Below, piece by piece: positions 24,858 through 35,502 of a stretch of DNA of 64,000 bases. A model generated the notes under the pieces. It searched no databases and was not told the origin of the DNA. It worked only from the letters and a program-made list of their open reading frames with translations. The translations under genes were made by a program, and so were the position numbers. The number at the start of each line of letters is the position of its first letter. The stretch's first letter is position 1. Origin of the DNA: a beta proteobacterium MWH-UniP1 (lineage in GTDB: Bacteria; Pseudomonadota; Gammaproteobacteria; Burkholderiales; Burkholderiaceae_A); assembly GCA_036362785.1 (NCBI GenBank), contig CP143625.1, positions 373,401 to 437,400 on the forward strand. The letters are read 5' to 3'.

Positions 24858-25942
24858 CGCCTGAAGAGCTCCAAGGCTTTCGTAAGCAGATTGACGATCT
24901 TGATGATGAGCTGATCAAGCTTCTCGCCAAGCGCGCGGGCATTGTTCAGGAAGTTGGCCGCCGCAAACATTTGGTCAATGCACCGGTCTTCCGGCCTGAG
25001 CGTGAAGTGGCCATCATCGAGCGTATGGTCGCCGCGAACCCTGGTCCGCTTTCGCCTGCATCGATTGCCACCATTTGGTTAGAAATTATTTCGGGCTGCC
25101 GTGCCCTTGAGCGCGAGATGCGGGTGTCTTATCTTGGCCCCGCTGGCACCTATAGCGAGCAGGCGGTGCGCACACTCTTTGGCCACCGTGTGCAGATGGT
25201 GCCGTGTTCTACGTTGGAAGAAGCCACTCGTGAAGCCGAAGCCGGTAGTGTGGACTGTGCTTTGTTGCCCGTGGAGAACTCGACCGAGGGCACCGTGGGC
25301 CGCACGCTCGATATTCTGCTGCGCACACCACTCAAGATTTCTGCAGAGATTTCTCTACCGATTCACCATAGCCTGCTACAAAAAGACGGCAAGCGGGATG
25401 CGATCAAGACCATTGCGGCCCACCCCCAGGCCCTGGGGCAGTGCCAGCACTGGTTAGATGAGCATTTCCCCGGTGTCGCTCGACTGCCGGTGGCGAGCAA
25501 TGGCCATGCCGCTGAGATGGCATCCAAAGATGCATCGATTGCCGCGATTGCTGGCCAGACGGCGGCTGCCCACTATGGCCTGCAGTCGGTGGCCGAGCGC
25601 ATTGAAGACGATCCCAATAATCGCACTCGTTTTGCCGCAATTGGCGACTTCACGCCCGATGCCTGCGGTGTGGACCAGACATCGCTGATTTTGTCGGTGC
25701 CCGATCGTGCGGGCGCCATGGTGTCGTTGATTGAGCCCTTGGCACGCCACGGTGTGTCGATGAAACGGTTTGAATCACGCCCCGCCCGCCAAGGCAGCTG
25801 GGAATATTATTTCTATGTAGACCTGGTGGGCCACCGTAAAGATTCGAATGTAGCGCTGGCATTGGCAGAGATTCGTGAGCGGGCCGCGTTTTTTAAAGAT
25901 TTGGGTTCCTATCCGCTTTTTGATCGGTTAACGACCAAATAA
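24854..25942 (+). CDS. pheA: Bifunctional chorismate mutase / prephenate dehydratase
   Basis: This enzyme converts chorismate to prephenate and then to phenylpyruvate for phenylalanine. The 362-residue protein has an AroQ-type chorismate mutase domain (about 1-90, FRKQIDDLDDELIKLLAKRA), a prephenate dehydratase domain (about 92-275, SYLGPAGTYSEQA and the catalytic Thr in NRTRFAAIG) and a C-terminal ACT domain (LSVPDRAGAMVSLIEPLARH, then ESRPARQGSWEYYFYVD) for feedback by phenylalanine. It overlaps serC by four bases. Confidence 0.97.
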   Translation: MTPEELQGFRKQIDDLDDELIKLLAKRAGIVQEVGRRKHLVNAPVFRPEREVAIIERMVAANPGPLSPASIATIWLEIISGCRALEREMRVSYLGPAGTYSEQAVRTLFGHRVQMVPCSTLEEATREAEAGSVDCALLPVENSTEGTVGRTLDILLRTPLKISAEISLPIHHSLLQKDGKRDAIKTIAAHPQALGQCQHWLDEHFPGVARLPVASNGHAAEMASKDASIAAIAGQTAAAHYGLQSVAERIEDDPNNRTRFAAIGDFTPDACGVDQTSLILSVPDRAGAMVSLIEPLARHGVSMKRFESRPARQGSWEYYFYVDLVGHRKDSNVALALAEIRERAAFFKDLGSYPLFDRLTTK

Positions 25943-25962
25943 AAGACCGCAGGTTATAAATT

Positions 25963-27177
25963 TTGAATCAGACAGTGACTAGTCCAACTGCTGCAGCGCC
26001 GGAGTACATTCGCGGCATTGCGCCCTATCAGGGCGGCCGGCCGATCTCGGAAATCGCCCGCGAATTTGGCTTTGCGGAATCCGATATTGTGAAGTTGGCC
26101 TCCAACGAAAACCCCTTGGGCATGAGCCCCAAGGCCAAAGAGGCGATGCTGAATGTTGCTGGAGATCTGGGCCGCTACCCGGATGGCAATGGCTTTGAAT
26201 TAAAAGCCGCAATTGCCAAGCGTTTTGGCGTGCCCCATGACTGGATCACGCTGGGCAATGGTAGCAACGACATTCTGGAATTGGCCGCCCACGCGTTTTT
26301 GCAGCCCGACCGCACATCGGTTTATAGCCAACATTCGTTTGCAGTCTACGCCTTGGCCACGCAAGCTACGGGTGCGAAGTCGGTCGTCGTTCCAGTTACT
26401 GACGGCTTGAAGTACGACATGGCCGCACTGCGTGCCGCTATTGATGACCGCACTGGCATTGTCTGGATCGCCAACCCGAATAACCCAACAGGCACTTTTG
26501 TGCCCGCGCCTGAGTTGCTCGCGTTTATTGAGAGCGTACCCAAGCACTTGCTCGTGGTTTTGGATGAGGCCTACACGGAATACTTGTCAGACACCGACCG
26601 CTATAACGCCCTTGAGTGGGTGGCGAAGTTTCCCAATCTGTTGGTGTCGCGCTCATTCTCCAAGGCATATGGGTTAGCGGGCCTGCGGATTGGCTTTGGT
26701 GTGGCCCAACCGGCTGTAACGGATTTGTTAAACCGAATTCGTCAGCCCTTTAACGTCAATTCTCTGGCTCAGGCCGCCGCTGCGGCTGCATTGTTTGACG
26801 ATGCATTCCTGGCCGAATCGCGGCGCGTGAATGATCAGGGCTTGGCGCAATTGATCGCTGCGATGAACGAGATGGGTCTAAGTTACGTACCGTCTTGGGG
26901 TAACTTCTTGTTGGTTAAAGTGGGCGATGCGGCAGACGCTGGCATGCAACTCTTCAAAGCACTCTTGGCGCAGGGCGTGATTACACGGCCAGTGGCGAAC
27001 TACGATTTGCCGCAGTGGCTTCGGATCTCGGTCGGCACACGCGAAGAGAACCAGGCCTGTATTGATGCCATGAAACGGGTGCTGCCCACGTTGTCGCTCG
27101 GCAAGACGAATGGTGCCAAGACGGATCAGTCGGTTGTGGGCGCTGGAACTAACGCGAGTATCAAGGCGCAATCATGA
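25963..27177 (+). CDS. hisC: Histidinol-phosphate aminotransferase
   Basis: HisC transaminates imidazole-acetol phosphate; paralogues in aromatic clusters also act on aromatic 2-oxo acids. The 404-residue protein has the PLP lysine in SRSFSKAYGLAGLRIG, the NPNNPTGTF motif and LDEAYTEYLSD. The start is a TTG at 25963 with GCAGG about ten bases upstream; the following GTG at 25975 is an alternative. Its position between pheA and tyrA suggests that it also, or mainly, serves phenylalanine and tyrosine synthesis. The last 20 residues are Ser/Thr/Ala-rich and not conserved. The stop overlaps tyrA by four bases. Confidence 0.93.
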   Translation: MNQTVTSPTAAAPEYIRGIAPYQGGRPISEIAREFGFAESDIVKLASNENPLGMSPKAKEAMLNVAGDLGRYPDGNGFELKAAIAKRFGVPHDWITLGNGSNDILELAAHAFLQPDRTSVYSQHSFAVYALATQATGAKSVVVPVTDGLKYDMAALRAAIDDRTGIVWIANPNNPTGTFVPAPELLAFIESVPKHLLVVLDEAYTEYLSDTDRYNALEWVAKFPNLLVSRSFSKAYGLAGLRIGFGVAQPAVTDLLNRIRQPFNVNSLAQAAAAAALFDDAFLAESRRVNDQGLAQLIAAMNEMGLSYVPSWGNFLLVKVGDAADAGMQLFKALLAQGVITRPVANYDLPQWLRISVGTREENQACIDAMKRVLPTLSLGKTNGAKTDQSVVGAGTNASIKAQS

Positions 27178-28127
27178 CCACTGCCCAGCCACTCGATCGT
27201 CTAGTGGTGGTGGGCACCGGCTTTATGGGCGCATCAATTGCCGCTGCGGCCAAGGCCGCTGGTCTGGCAAAAGAAGTGATTGGTGTGGACCCCAAAGAGG
27301 CCGCGAATGCCAAGGCGACGGGGTTCATTGATGGGGTTGCAGATAGTGTGACCGCTGCATTGGCTAATGGGCTTGGCGCTGTAGCGTCGTCAACATCATC
27401 AGCCGCACCGTTTTCTGCAGCGTCAGTAGCTAGCGCCAGTTCATCGAGCACAAAGTGCGCTGTGCTGTTGGCCTCTCCAGTGAAGACTTATGCCGCAATC
27501 TTTGCCGAGCTCGAATCACTCGCCGACAAATCATGCATTGCCTGGATCACCGACATCGGCAGTACCAAAAATGGTGTTATTGCGGCAGCCAAACAGCTCA
27601 GCACACTCGCACCGAAATTCGTCGCGTCTCACCCCATGGCGGGCTCGGAAAAGCAGGGCGCACGGGACGCCAATCCAAATTTAGTGCAGGGTGCGCGTGT
27701 GTTAATTAGCCGCATGCCAGCATCAACTGATGATGCTGTTGATCAGGTCGAATCGTTTTGGCTAGCGCTCGGCGGGCAGCCCAGCCCGCTGCCTATTGGC
27801 GATCACGATGCACTGTTGGCCGCGATCAGTCATCTTCCACATGTGCTGGCCTATTCATTGGCGGGCGCATTGGCCCAGACACCACTTGCGGGTGCGGCCC
27901 AGGCCCTGCATGGGGGTGGTCTGCGTGACACCACGCGTATTGCGGCATCGTCCCCCGAACTCTGGGCAGATATTTTTCTAGACAACCAAGAAGAACTCTT
28001 GGCTGCCTGGTCACAGTGGTCGCTGCAGCTGCAAGAAATGCAGCAGGCGCTAGCCCGCGGCGATCGCGAACTATTGATTGAGTTGTTATCCAAAGCCAGC
28101 CAATGGCGAAAGGGTTTTCAGTCGTAA
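27174..28127 (+). CDS. tyrA: Prephenate/arogenate dehydrogenase, with Ser-rich insertion
   Basis: TyrA oxidises and decarboxylates prephenate for tyrosine. The 317-residue protein has the NAD(P)-binding [17 protein letters not shown] at the N-terminus, the [12 protein letters not shown] catalytic segment with its His, [14 protein letters not shown] and [17 protein letters not shown]. Between the second and third strands of the nucleotide-binding fold, near residues 62-90, there is an insertion of mostly Ser and Ala ([20 protein letters not shown]) that relatives do not need. hisC overlaps by four bases and aroA starts within its stop codon. Confidence 0.95.
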   Translation: MTTAQPLDRLVVVGTGFMGASIAAAAKAAGLAKEVIGVDPKEAANAKATGFIDGVADSVTAALANGLGAVASSTSSAAPFSAASVASASSSSTKCAVLLASPVKTYAAIFAELESLADKSCIAWITDIGSTKNGVIAAAKQLSTLAPKFVASHPMAGSEKQGARDANPNLVQGARVLISRMPASTDDAVDQVESFWLALGGQPSPLPIGDHDALLAAISHLPHVLAYSLAGALAQTPLAGAAQALHGGGLRDTTRIAASSPELWADIFLDNQEELLAAWSQWSLQLQEMQQALARGDRELLIELLSKASQWRKGFQS

Positions 28128-30322
28128 TGCTCTACCCCAAGACGATTGTGTTGACGCCCCGCAAGGGGGCCTGTGGTGAAGTGGTGCTGCCTGGCAGCAA
28201 GAGTATTTCTAACCGGATGTTGTTACTCGCAGCGCTGAGTCAGGGTACAACACGACTCACCGCGCTGCTAGATTCCGATGACACCCAGGTGATGATGGAT
28301 TCATTGCGTAAGCTGGGCGTCTCAATTACGCCCACGTCATCGACGGCGTCCAATAGTTCGTCATCCAGCATTTTCGCATCTGATCTTGCGACCAACACTT
28401 CGAGCGCGACAAACACGATCGATTCCGCTGGCGGCTTAGATGTCACCATCACGGGCTGCAACGGTGTATTTCCGATTACCGGCAGCGCGGAGTCACCACT
28501 CAAACTCTTTATCGGTAACTCTGGTCTCACCATTCGCACACTGGTTCCCGCGATCGTGGCGTCCTTTGCCAAGACCGGTGGCTGCGTTGAAATCAGTGGT
28601 GTGCCCCGTATGCATGAGCGGCCGATTGCGGACTTGGTCGATGGCCTGCGCGCGATTGGCGGGAAGATTGATTACCTGGGGGCAGAAGGCTATCCGCCAC
28701 TTCGCATTACTGGTGTGCCACTTACGAATACGGCAACGATTACGGTCAAGGGTTCGACTTCCAGCCAATATCTAACGGGATTGCTGCAGGCCGCGCCGCT
28801 CTTGGCTTCCCAGTTGGGCGGCAGCGTCACCTTGCAAGTCGAAGGTGAGTTAATCAGCAAGCCGTATATTGAAATTACCCGCGCCGTGATGAAACGTTTT
28901 GGTGTCGATGTGGCGCAGATCCGTAGCGATCCGATTGCCTATCGAGTCGTACCTGCTGCGCTCACTTCCCCTGGCTCGCTAAAGGTTGAAGGGGATGCAT
29001 CGTCAGCGTCTTATTTCTTGGCCGCTGGTGCCATTGGCCATGGGCCAGTCCGCGTGATTGGTGTGGGCTCGGAAAGTGTGCAGGGCGATGTCCGCTTTGC
29101 GGATGCCTTGGAGCAGATGGGTGCCAAAATCACCTGGGGCCCGGACTGGATTGAATGTGCATCGTCGTTAGGTTCCCTCGCCGGGGGCTCAGTCTATGTC
29201 GATGACGCTGCTGGTGTTTCTGCTTCTGCGGACAGTTCGGGTAGTGACGCGGCCATGTCCCACCACCTGCAGGGCATTGATATCGACTGCAATGCAATCC
29301 CCGATGCCGCCATGACCCTGGTCGCCTGCGCCATGTACGCGAAGGGGCCAACCCTGCTTCGCAATATCGGTTCCTGGCGGGTCAAAGAGACCGATCGCAT
29401 TCTGGCGATGGCCAGTGAATGCAAAAAGCTGGGCGTGACCGTGGAATACGGCAATGACTGGGTTCGGATTCATCCGGCGGCCCAACTCAAACCCGCCACC
29501 ATTGAGACCTATGACGACCATCGGGTGGCCATGAGTTTTGCTCTGGCCAGCTTTGCCAATGCGCCGGTCAAGATTGCGGATCCTGGCTGCGTGGCCAAGA
29601 CCTTCCCCCGATTCTTCGATGTCTTTTCCGACCTCTGCGCCCAGGCGGTGCCCGTGCTGGCCATTGATGGCCCAACGGCATCGGGTAAAGGGACGATTGC
29701 CAGCCTGGTCGCTGCCGAGCTTGGCTTTGGCTACTTGGATAGTGGGGCGCTGTACCGCATCACGGCCTTGGCCGCCCAGCAAAACGGTATCGATGACACG
29801 GATGAGCAAGCACTCGCTTCTATGGCAACAGAGATGGATTTGGAGTTTCTTGGCCAGACGATTCTGTTGGATGGCGTCAATGTGAGCCACGCCATTCGGG
29901 CCGAAGAGGTGGGCGTGCTGGCCTCGAAGATTGCGGTCTACCCCGCCGTTCGGGCGGCGTTGCTGTTGCGTCAACGGGATTTTGCCCGTCTACCTGGCCT
30001 GGTGGCTGATGGACGGGACATGGGTTCTGTGGTCTTCCCTGGGGCACGGCTCAAGGTCTTTTTAACGGCGACCGCCCGGGTGAGGGCGGAAAGACGCTAT
30101 AAGCAATTGATTGATAAGGGTTTTTCTTGTAATCTTGACGACCTTTCGGCCGATTTAGAGGCGCGAGATGCGCGGGATGCGTCCCGGGCCGTCGCACCAC
30201 TTAAACCGGCAGCCGGGGCGGTGGTGTTGGATTCCACCGATCTCTCGATAGACCAGGTGGTGCAAACGGTAGTGAATGCATGGCATGACGTCTCAGTGAG
30301 ACTCACTGGCCAGCTGACTTAA
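28127..30322 (+). CDS. aroA-cmk: EPSP synthase / cytidylate kinase fusion
   Basis: One 731-residue protein joins two enzymes. Residues 1 to about 505 are 5-enolpyruvylshikimate-3-phosphate synthase ([54 protein letters not shown]). The rest is cytidylate kinase ([12 protein letters not shown]-loop, [26 protein letters not shown]). I chose the ATG at 28127, which shares the TAATG with the tyrA stop; an in-frame ATG at 28103 would overlap more. The active-site loop reads [10 protein letters not shown]: Gly is kept, but the positions of E. coli Thr97 and Pro101 are Leu134 and Thr138. Ser-rich inserts lie near residues 68-95 and 360-375. Fused aroA-cmk genes are known in some betaproteobacteria. 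Confidence 0.95.
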   Translation: MLYPKTIVLTPRKGACGEVVLPGSKSISNRMLLLAALSQGTTRLTALLDSDDTQVMMDSLRKLGVSITPTSSTASNSSSSSIFASDLATNTSSATNTIDSAGGLDVTITGCNGVFPITGSAESPLKLFIGNSGLTIRTLVPAIVASFAKTGGCVEISGVPRMHERPIADLVDGLRAIGGKIDYLGAEGYPPLRITGVPLTNTATITVKGSTSSQYLTGLLQAAPLLASQLGGSVTLQVEGELISKPYIEITRAVMKRFGVDVAQIRSDPIAYRVVPAALTSPGSLKVEGDASSASYFLAAGAIGHGPVRVIGVGSESVQGDVRFADALEQMGAKITWGPDWIECASSLGSLAGGSVYVDDAAGVSASADSSGSDAAMSHHLQGIDIDCNAIPDAAMTLVACAMYAKGPTLLRNIGSWRVKETDRILAMASECKKLGVTVEYGNDWVRIHPAAQLKPATIETYDDHRVAMSFALASFANAPVKIADPGCVAKTFPRFFDVFSDLCAQAVPVLAIDGPTASGKGTIASLVAAELGFGYLDSGALYRITALAAQQNGIDDTDEQALASMATEMDLEFLGQTILLDGVNVSHAIRAEEVGVLASKIAVYPAVRAALLLRQRDFARLPGLVADGRDMGSVVFPGARLKVFLTATARVRAERRYKQLIDKGFSCNLDDLSADLEARDARDASRAVAPLKPAAGAVVLDSTDLSIDQVVQTVVNAWHDVSVRLTGQLT

Positions 30323-30400
30323 CTCTCTGCACTTTTTTGTTTAACTCCGCCGTCCCTTGTGATGGTGTGCTTATGACTTTTCGTCGGAAACTTTCTTTTA

Positions 30401-32134
30401 ATGTCCCAACAACTTAACAACCTTAGCGATATCGCTAAAAACGCTGCACCCAACTCTTTTGCCGCAATGTTTGCAGAGTCCATCTCCCGCCAGGAAATGC
30501 GCGCTGGAGAGGTCATCACCGCAGAAGTTCTGCGCATTGACCAAAACCATGTGGTGGTGAATGCCGGATTGAAATCCGAGAGCTTCATCCCCTTAGAAGA
30601 ATTCTTAAACGACCAAGGTGTGCTCGATGTCAAAGAAGGCGATTTCGTCTCGGTGGCCATCGAAGCCTTGGAAGATGGCCGTGGCGAGACCCGTCTGTCG
30701 CGTGACCGTGCTAAGCGCTTAGCCGCATGGGTGAGCCTTGAGCAGGCACTCGAGAGCGGTGAGACCGTGATTGGTACCGTGACCGGCAAGGTCAAGGGTG
30801 GCCTGACCGTGATGACCAATGGCATCCGCGCATTCTTGCCAGGTTCCTTGGTGGACACACGTCCGATCAAAGACACATCCCATATCGAGGGCAAGACGCT
30901 CGACTTCAAAGTGATCAAGCTGGATCGCAAGCGCAACAACGTGGTCGTATCGCGTCGCGCAATTGTTGAAGCCTCGATGGGTGAAGACCGCGCCAAGCTG
31001 ATGGAAAACCTGAAAGAGGGCTCCACGGTCACCGGCGTTGTGAAGAACATCACCGACTACGGTGCATTTATTGATCTGGGCGGCATTGATGGCCTGCTGC
31101 ACATCACCGATATGGCATGGCGTCGTGTCCGTCACCCGTCTGAAGTGCTGACGGTTGGCCAGGAAGTCACCGCACGTGTGCTGCGTTACGACCAAGATAA
31201 GAACCGCGTATCGCTTGGCGTCAAACAGCTTGGCGATGATCCATGGGACGGCATTGGCCGTCGTTACCCACAGGGCACCCGCATGTTCGGCAAGGTCACC
31301 AACATCACCGACTACGGTGCATTCGTTGAGATCGAGCCCGGCATCGAAGGCCTGGTCCACGTCTCTGAAATGGATTGGACCAACAAGAACGTGAACCCCG
31401 GCAAGGTGGTTCAGGTTGGCGACGAAGTGGAAGTCATGGTTCTGGAAATTGATGGCGAGCGCCGTCGTATTTCGTTGGGCATGAAGCAGTGCCGCGCGAA
31501 CCCATGGCAGGAATTTGAATCCACCCACAACAAGGGTGACAAGGTCAAAGGCCAGATCAAGTCGATCACCGACTTTGGTGTCTTTATTGGTCTGCCCGGC
31601 AACATCGATGGTCTGGTGCATCTGTCCGACTTGTCGTGGACCGAGACCGGTGAAGAAGCGGTTCGTAACTTCAAAAAGGGTGACGAACTCGAAGCCGTGG
31701 TGCTCGCCATTGATGTTGAGCGTGAGCGTATCTCGCTTGGCGTGAAGCAGCTGGATGGAGACCCCTTCACTTCCTTCGCATCGCGCTTTGATAAGGGCTC
31801 GATCGTCAAGGGCACCGTGAAGACTGTGGATGCCAAGGGCGCCGTGATCACACTGGATACCGATGTTGAGGGCTATCTGCGTGCCTCTGAGATTTCGCGT
31901 GATCGCGTGGAAGATGCGACCAAGGTGATGGCTGAAGGCGACACCGTTGAAGCCATGATCGTGAACCTGGATCGCAAGACCCGCACCATCAATCTGTCGA
32001 TCAAGGCCAAGGATTCGGCTGAGACCGCAGAAACGATGCAGAAGATGGCCGCTGAAACAGCTGGCACCGCCGGTACCACCAGCCTGGGCGCATTGCTGCG
32101 TGCCAAGTTGGATGACCAGCAGTCTAAAGAGTAA
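30401..32134 (+). CDS. rpsA: 30S ribosomal protein S1
   Basis: S1 brings mRNA to the 30S subunit. The 577-residue protein contains six S1 RNA-binding repeats, seen as recurring [14 protein letters not shown], [15 protein letters not shown] and [19 protein letters not shown] segments with RISLGxKQ ends. The N-terminal segment [20 protein letters not shown] is the conserved ribosome-binding start. It follows cmk, as in many Proteobacteria, and its stop shares TAATG with ihfB. A very long open frame on the opposite strand is a by-product of codon use in this gene. Confidence 0.98.
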   Translation: MSQQLNNLSDIAKNAAPNSFAAMFAESISRQEMRAGEVITAEVLRIDQNHVVVNAGLKSESFIPLEEFLNDQGVLDVKEGDFVSVAIEALEDGRGETRLSRDRAKRLAAWVSLEQALESGETVIGTVTGKVKGGLTVMTNGIRAFLPGSLVDTRPIKDTSHIEGKTLDFKVIKLDRKRNNVVVSRRAIVEASMGEDRAKLMENLKEGSTVTGVVKNITDYGAFIDLGGIDGLLHITDMAWRRVRHPSEVLTVGQEVTARVLRYDQDKNRVSLGVKQLGDDPWDGIGRRYPQGTRMFGKVTNITDYGAFVEIEPGIEGLVHVSEMDWTNKNVNPGKVVQVGDEVEVMVLEIDGERRRISLGMKQCRANPWQEFESTHNKGDKVKGQIKSITDFGVFIGLPGNIDGLVHLSDLSWTETGEEAVRNFKKGDELEAVVLAIDVERERISLGVKQLDGDPFTSFASRFDKGSIVKGTVKTVDAKGAVITLDTDVEGYLRASEISRDRVEDATKVMAEGDTVEAMIVNLDRKTRTINLSIKAKDSAETAETMQKMAAETAGTAGTTSLGALLRAKLDDQQSKE

Positions 32135-32433
32135 TGACCAAGTCTGAATTGATCGCTCGGCTTGCCGAGCGATTGAATCAGCGGGGCACACCGCTTGCCA
32201 CGCGTGATTGCGAGTTTGCAGTCAAGACACTTCTTGATGCGATGGCCGAGGCCTTGGGCCACCGCCATCGTATTGAGATCCGCGGTTTTGGTACATTTTC
32301 TCTGTCGTATCGGCCTGCCCGTGTGGGTCGCAATCCCAAGTCAGGCGCCCAGGTCCGTGTTCCAGAAAAACGCGTGCCGCACTTTAAGCCAGGCAAAGAT
32401 CTGCGTGAACGCGTAGATTTTCCCAACCCCTAA
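32134..32433 (+). CDS. ihfB: Integration host factor subunit beta
   Basis: IHF bends DNA sharply at specific sites for recombination, replication and transcription. The 99-residue protein starts [15 protein letters not shown] and has the DNA-binding arm around [20 protein letters not shown], with the Pro at the tip. The position directly after rpsA is the usual one. It starts within the rpsA stop (TAATG). Confidence 0.97.
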   Translation: MTKSELIARLAERLNQRGTPLATRDCEFAVKTLLDAMAEALGHRHRIEIRGFGTFSLSYRPARVGRNPKSGAQVRVPEKRVPHFKPGKDLRERVDFPNP

Positions 32434-32477
32434 TCGCATCGCCCATCCGGTGACGACCCCGGCAATGGAGACCCCGT

Positions 32478-33389
32478 TTGGAAATTAATCTCGCCTGGTT
32501 GTTAGCCCTGCCAGTGGTATTTGCATTGGGCTGGGCTGCTGCCCGTTTTGATCGTGGCCAGCAGCGCCGCGAAAGCCGTCATGTTCCCAAAGATATTCTG
32601 AAGGCCATGTCGCTCGTCTTGGCCGGTGACGCTGCAAAGGCAACCGATGCATTGTTATCAGCGGCACGCTCCCAGCCCGACGCCATGGAATTGCACCGTG
32701 CCGTGGGCAATCTCTATCGCCAGCGTGGCCTGACCGATCGCGCCATTGAAGTCCACGAGGCTGCCCTTCGCCACCCCGAGCTCACCATGGCCGATCGTGT
32801 GGACCTGGTGCTGGATCTTGCCCGTGATTATTTGGCCGCGGGTTTATTTGATCGCGCGAATAGCGTATTGGAAGATTTTTTAAATCATGTCGCCACGGGC
32901 GAGCAGGCTGCAATTTTTAAAGATCGTGTGAATGAGGCGCGGCTGATGCTGCTTCAGACCGCACAACGCACACGTGATTGGCAGCAGGCCATTCATTGGG
33001 CCAAAGAGGCGCACCAGGCCGGTGCCACCTTTGGTGACCATGGCTATGAGCAGCTAATGGGCCACTTTTATTGTGAACTCGCGGCACTGGCCGTGATTAA
33101 GAATGACACGCAGGCCGCTCTGGGCTATTTGACCCAGGCCGATACCTTTGCTGCTCCAGGACCTGCCAAGCGGGTGGCCATGATGCGGGCGCAGTTGGCG
33201 GGATCTGGTGTGCTCGCTTCTGGCGTTACTTCTGTGGCAGGCGCTGACGCGTCTGGGGCTGCGGCTGCCGGTGATGCTGCACCGCCGCCTGCGGTTCGTG
33301 CCTGCACCGTGTGTGGATTTCGTTCGAAAACACTGTATTGGCAGTGCCCGGGATGTCATCATTGGGATAGTTTTGAGGCCACAAAATGA
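32478..33389 (+). CDS. lapB: LapB-type LPS assembly protein (short, without LapA)
   Basis: LapB adjusts LPS synthesis by guiding LpxC to FtsH. The 303-residue protein has an N-terminal membrane anchor (LAWLLALPVVFALGWAAARF), TPR repeats from about residue 40 to 230 and the C-terminal rubredoxin-like metal site CTVCGFRS...CPGCHHWDSF. E. coli LapB has 389 residues; here the last repeats are replaced by an Ala/Ser/Gly stretch (about 240-270). The start is a TTG at 32478. The 44 bases between ihfB and lapB leave no room for lapA, which usually lies there. The stop overlaps rfaE1 by four bases. Confidence 0.88.
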   Translation: MEINLAWLLALPVVFALGWAAARFDRGQQRRESRHVPKDILKAMSLVLAGDAAKATDALLSAARSQPDAMELHRAVGNLYRQRGLTDRAIEVHEAALRHPELTMADRVDLVLDLARDYLAAGLFDRANSVLEDFLNHVATGEQAAIFKDRVNEARLMLLQTAQRTRDWQQAIHWAKEAHQAGATFGDHGYEQLMGHFYCELAALAVIKNDTQAALGYLTQADTFAAPGPAKRVAMMRAQLAGSGVLASGVTSVAGADASGAAAAGDAAPPPAVRACTVCGFRSKTLYWQCPGCHHWDSFEATK

Positions 33390-34324
33390 CCAGAAATTTC
33401 CAAAACGTACGGGTGTTGGTGGTGGGCGATGTCATGCTCGATCGCTATTGGTTTGGCGACGTGGAGCGCATCTCGCCCGAGGCCCCCGTGCCTGTTGTGC
33501 GCGTGCAAGACTCGGATGAGCGTTTAGGCGGTGCCGCCAACGTGGCCCGTAATATCGCCGCCCTTGGCGCAACTTCTTTATTGATGGGCGTGGTTGGCCA
33601 AGACGAGGCTGGTGTCAGCGTTCATAAACTTATTGCCCAGTCGGGCATTGAAGATCATGTTTTTGATGATGCTCATGCCAAAACTACTGTGAAGCTTCGC
33701 GTGATTGGAAGGCAGCAGCAGCTGCTTCGCGCAGACTTTGAGTCGGTGCCCGATCACGAAGTGCTGGTTGAAAAGCTAGACCAATTCAAATCACTGCTGC
33801 CTGGGATTCAGGCGGTGGTGTTGTCTGATTACGGCAAGGGTGGTCTTTTGCATATCCACGACATGATTCGTGCGGCCAAGGCCCACGGTGTGATGACCTT
33901 GGTTGACCCCAAGGGTGACGATTACGAGCGTTATCGTGGCGCCACGATCCTGACACCCAACCGATCAGAGTTCGCCCAAGTGGTGGGCAAGTGGAAGTCC
34001 GAAGCGGATATGACCCATCGGGCCCACCATCTGCGTTCTTCACTAGATCTGCAGCATTTGCTAGTGACCCGTTCAGAAGAGGGTATGAGTCTGTATACCG
34101 AGATGTCGGGTAAGCCCGCTGAGATTCATGTGGCGGCCCACGCCCGCGAGGTCTTCGATGTCAGTGGCGCAGGCGATACAGTGATTGGCACGCTAGCTGT
34201 GATGCTGGCCTCAGGTGAATCGATTACATCGGCCATGGAACTGGCTAACCGCGCAGGCGGCATCGTGGTGGGTAAGCTGGGAACCGCTACGGTGACGGCA
34301 GAAGAATTATTTTCGGAAGGTTGA
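33386..34324 (+). CDS. rfaE1: D-glycero-beta-D-manno-heptose-7-phosphate kinase
   Basis: This PfkB-family kinase makes heptose 1,7-bisphosphate for the LPS inner core. The 312-residue protein corresponds to the kinase half of E. coli Hld[57 protein letters not shown] and the catalytic [14 protein letters not shown]. The adenylyltransferase half is not attached, so that activity must be encoded elsewhere. It overlaps lapB by four bases and is followed by hldD, the epimerase of the same pathway. Confidence 0.95.
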   Translation: MTRNFQNVRVLVVGDVMLDRYWFGDVERISPEAPVPVVRVQDSDERLGGAANVARNIAALGATSLLMGVVGQDEAGVSVHKLIAQSGIEDHVFDDAHAKTTVKLRVIGRQQQLLRADFESVPDHEVLVEKLDQFKSLLPGIQAVVLSDYGKGGLLHIHDMIRAAKAHGVMTLVDPKGDDYERYRGATILTPNRSEFAQVVGKWKSEADMTHRAHHLRSSLDLQHLLVTRSEEGMSLYTEMSGKPAEIHVAAHAREVFDVSGAGDTVIGTLAVMLASGESITSAMELANRAGGIVVGKLGTATVTAEELFSEG

Positions 34325-34326
34325 GC

Positions 34327-35502
34327 ATGACAATTATTGTGACCGGCGCAGCCGGCTTTATCGGCAGTAATCTAGTGGCGGCACTGAACCAGGCGGGCGA
34401 GAACCAAATCATTGCGGTGGACGATCTGACCGATGCCGATAAATTTAAAAACCTGGTCGACTGCGATATTGCGGATTACATCGACAAAGATGATTTTCTA
34501 GATATGGTCGAGTCCGGTGTCTTTGGAAAGTCATCCGGCAAATCCAAGGGCAAGAAGTCGCACGGCATTACAGCCATTCTTCATCAGGGCGCCTGCTCCG
34601 ACACCATGGAGACCGATGGCCGCTACATGATGGACAACAACTATCAGTACTCGCGCATTTTGTTGGCCTTTGCCCAGCGGCACCGTATTCCGTTTCTGTA
34701 TGCATCATCCGCAGCAGTCTATGGCGCGAAGACACTCTTTCGTGAAGAGCGGGCTGCCGAGGGCCCATTAAACGTCTACGGTTATTCCAAGTTTTTGTTT
34801 GACCAGGTCGTGCGGTCACTCTTGCACCCCGGCCTCGATGGCGGCATGCCAAATTTGAGCGCACCCGTGGTGGGTTTTCGTTATTTCAATGTCTATGGCC
34901 CCGGTGAACAGCACAAGGGCCGTATGGCCTCCGTTGCCTTTCATCATTTCAATCAATACCTGGCCGAGGGCCATGTCAAACTCTTCGAGGGCCACGACGG
35001 CTGGAAGGCCGGCCAACAAGAGCGTGACTTTGTGTCGGTGGAAGATGTGGTCAAGGTCAATATGCACTTTTTAAATAAAGCATTGGCGGGTGAGAGCGCC
35101 AGCGGCATTTTCAATCTGGGTACGGGCCGTGCGCAGACGTTTAATGAAGTCGCCCAGGCCGTGATCAACACGATTGAAGAGGCAAAGGCGAGCACCTCGA
35201 ATAAGGCTGCCGCAACGAAAGTAAGTAAGACGAGCAAAGCGAGCGCGGTAACCACGGTAAGTGCAGCAACTAAGGCAAAAGCCGGTGCGCAGAAGGCGGG
35301 CTTTAACAAGAAGTCGGTCGAAGAGCTGGTTCGCGAAGAAAAGATTCGCTATATCCCGTTTCCGGATGCGTTAAAGGGTAAGTATCAGAGCCACACGCAA
35401 GCCGATCTCACCCGATTGCGTGCAGCGGGCTATAAGCAGAAGTTTTTAACGGTACAAGAGGGTGTGAGCCGGTATGTCAACGCTCGCCTTACCGCTTCTT
35501 AA
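34327..35502 (+). CDS. hldD: ADP-L-glycero-D-manno-heptose 6-epimerase with long insertions
   Basis: HldD converts the ADP-heptose epimer used for the LPS core. The 391-residue protein has the NAD(P) motif [17 protein letters not shown], the catalytic Tyr-x3-Lys ([12 protein letters not shown]) and the family segments [20 protein letters not shown] and [12 protein letters not shown]. coli HldD has 310 residues; the excess lies in a Ser/Gly/Lys stretch near 62-76 ([14 protein letters not shown]) and a Thr/Ser/Ala/Lys-rich segment near 290-325 before the C-terminal substrate-binding part. I chose the ATG at 34327 over the TTG at 34321. The last 29 bases overlap ubiA. Confidence 0.93.
   Translation: MTIIVTGAAGFIGSNLVAALNQAGENQIIAVDDLTDADKFKNLVDCDIADYIDKDDFLDMVESGVFGKSSGKSKGKKSHGITAILHQGACSDTMETDGRYMMDNNYQYSRILLAFAQRHRIPFLYASSAAVYGAKTLFREERAAEGPLNVYGYSKFLFDQVVRSLLHPGLDGGMPNLSAPVVGFRYFNVYGPGEQHKGRMASVAFHHFNQYLAEGHVKLFEGHDGWKAGQQERDFVSVEDVVKVNMHFLNKALAGESASGIFNLGTGRAQTFNEVAQAVINTIEEAKASTSNKAAATKVSKTSKASAVTTVSAATKAKAGAQKAGFNKKSVEELVREEKIRYIPFPDALKGKYQSHTQADLTRLRAAGYKQKFLTVQEGVSRYVNARLTAS

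Noticed and set aside
29189..29974. A 261-residue open frame opposite aroA-cmk
   Set aside because: Both fused enzymes are well conserved on the plus strand; the antisense frame lacks a ribosome-binding site and motifs.
30719..32191. A 490-residue open frame on the strand opposite rpsA
   Set aside because: rpsA is certain from its six S1 repeats; the opposite frame is open only because of the codon use of rpsA, has no start signal and resembles nothing known.
32434..32477. A lapA gene between ihfB and lapB
   Set aside because: The gap is 44 bases, too short for any coding sequence of that kind.
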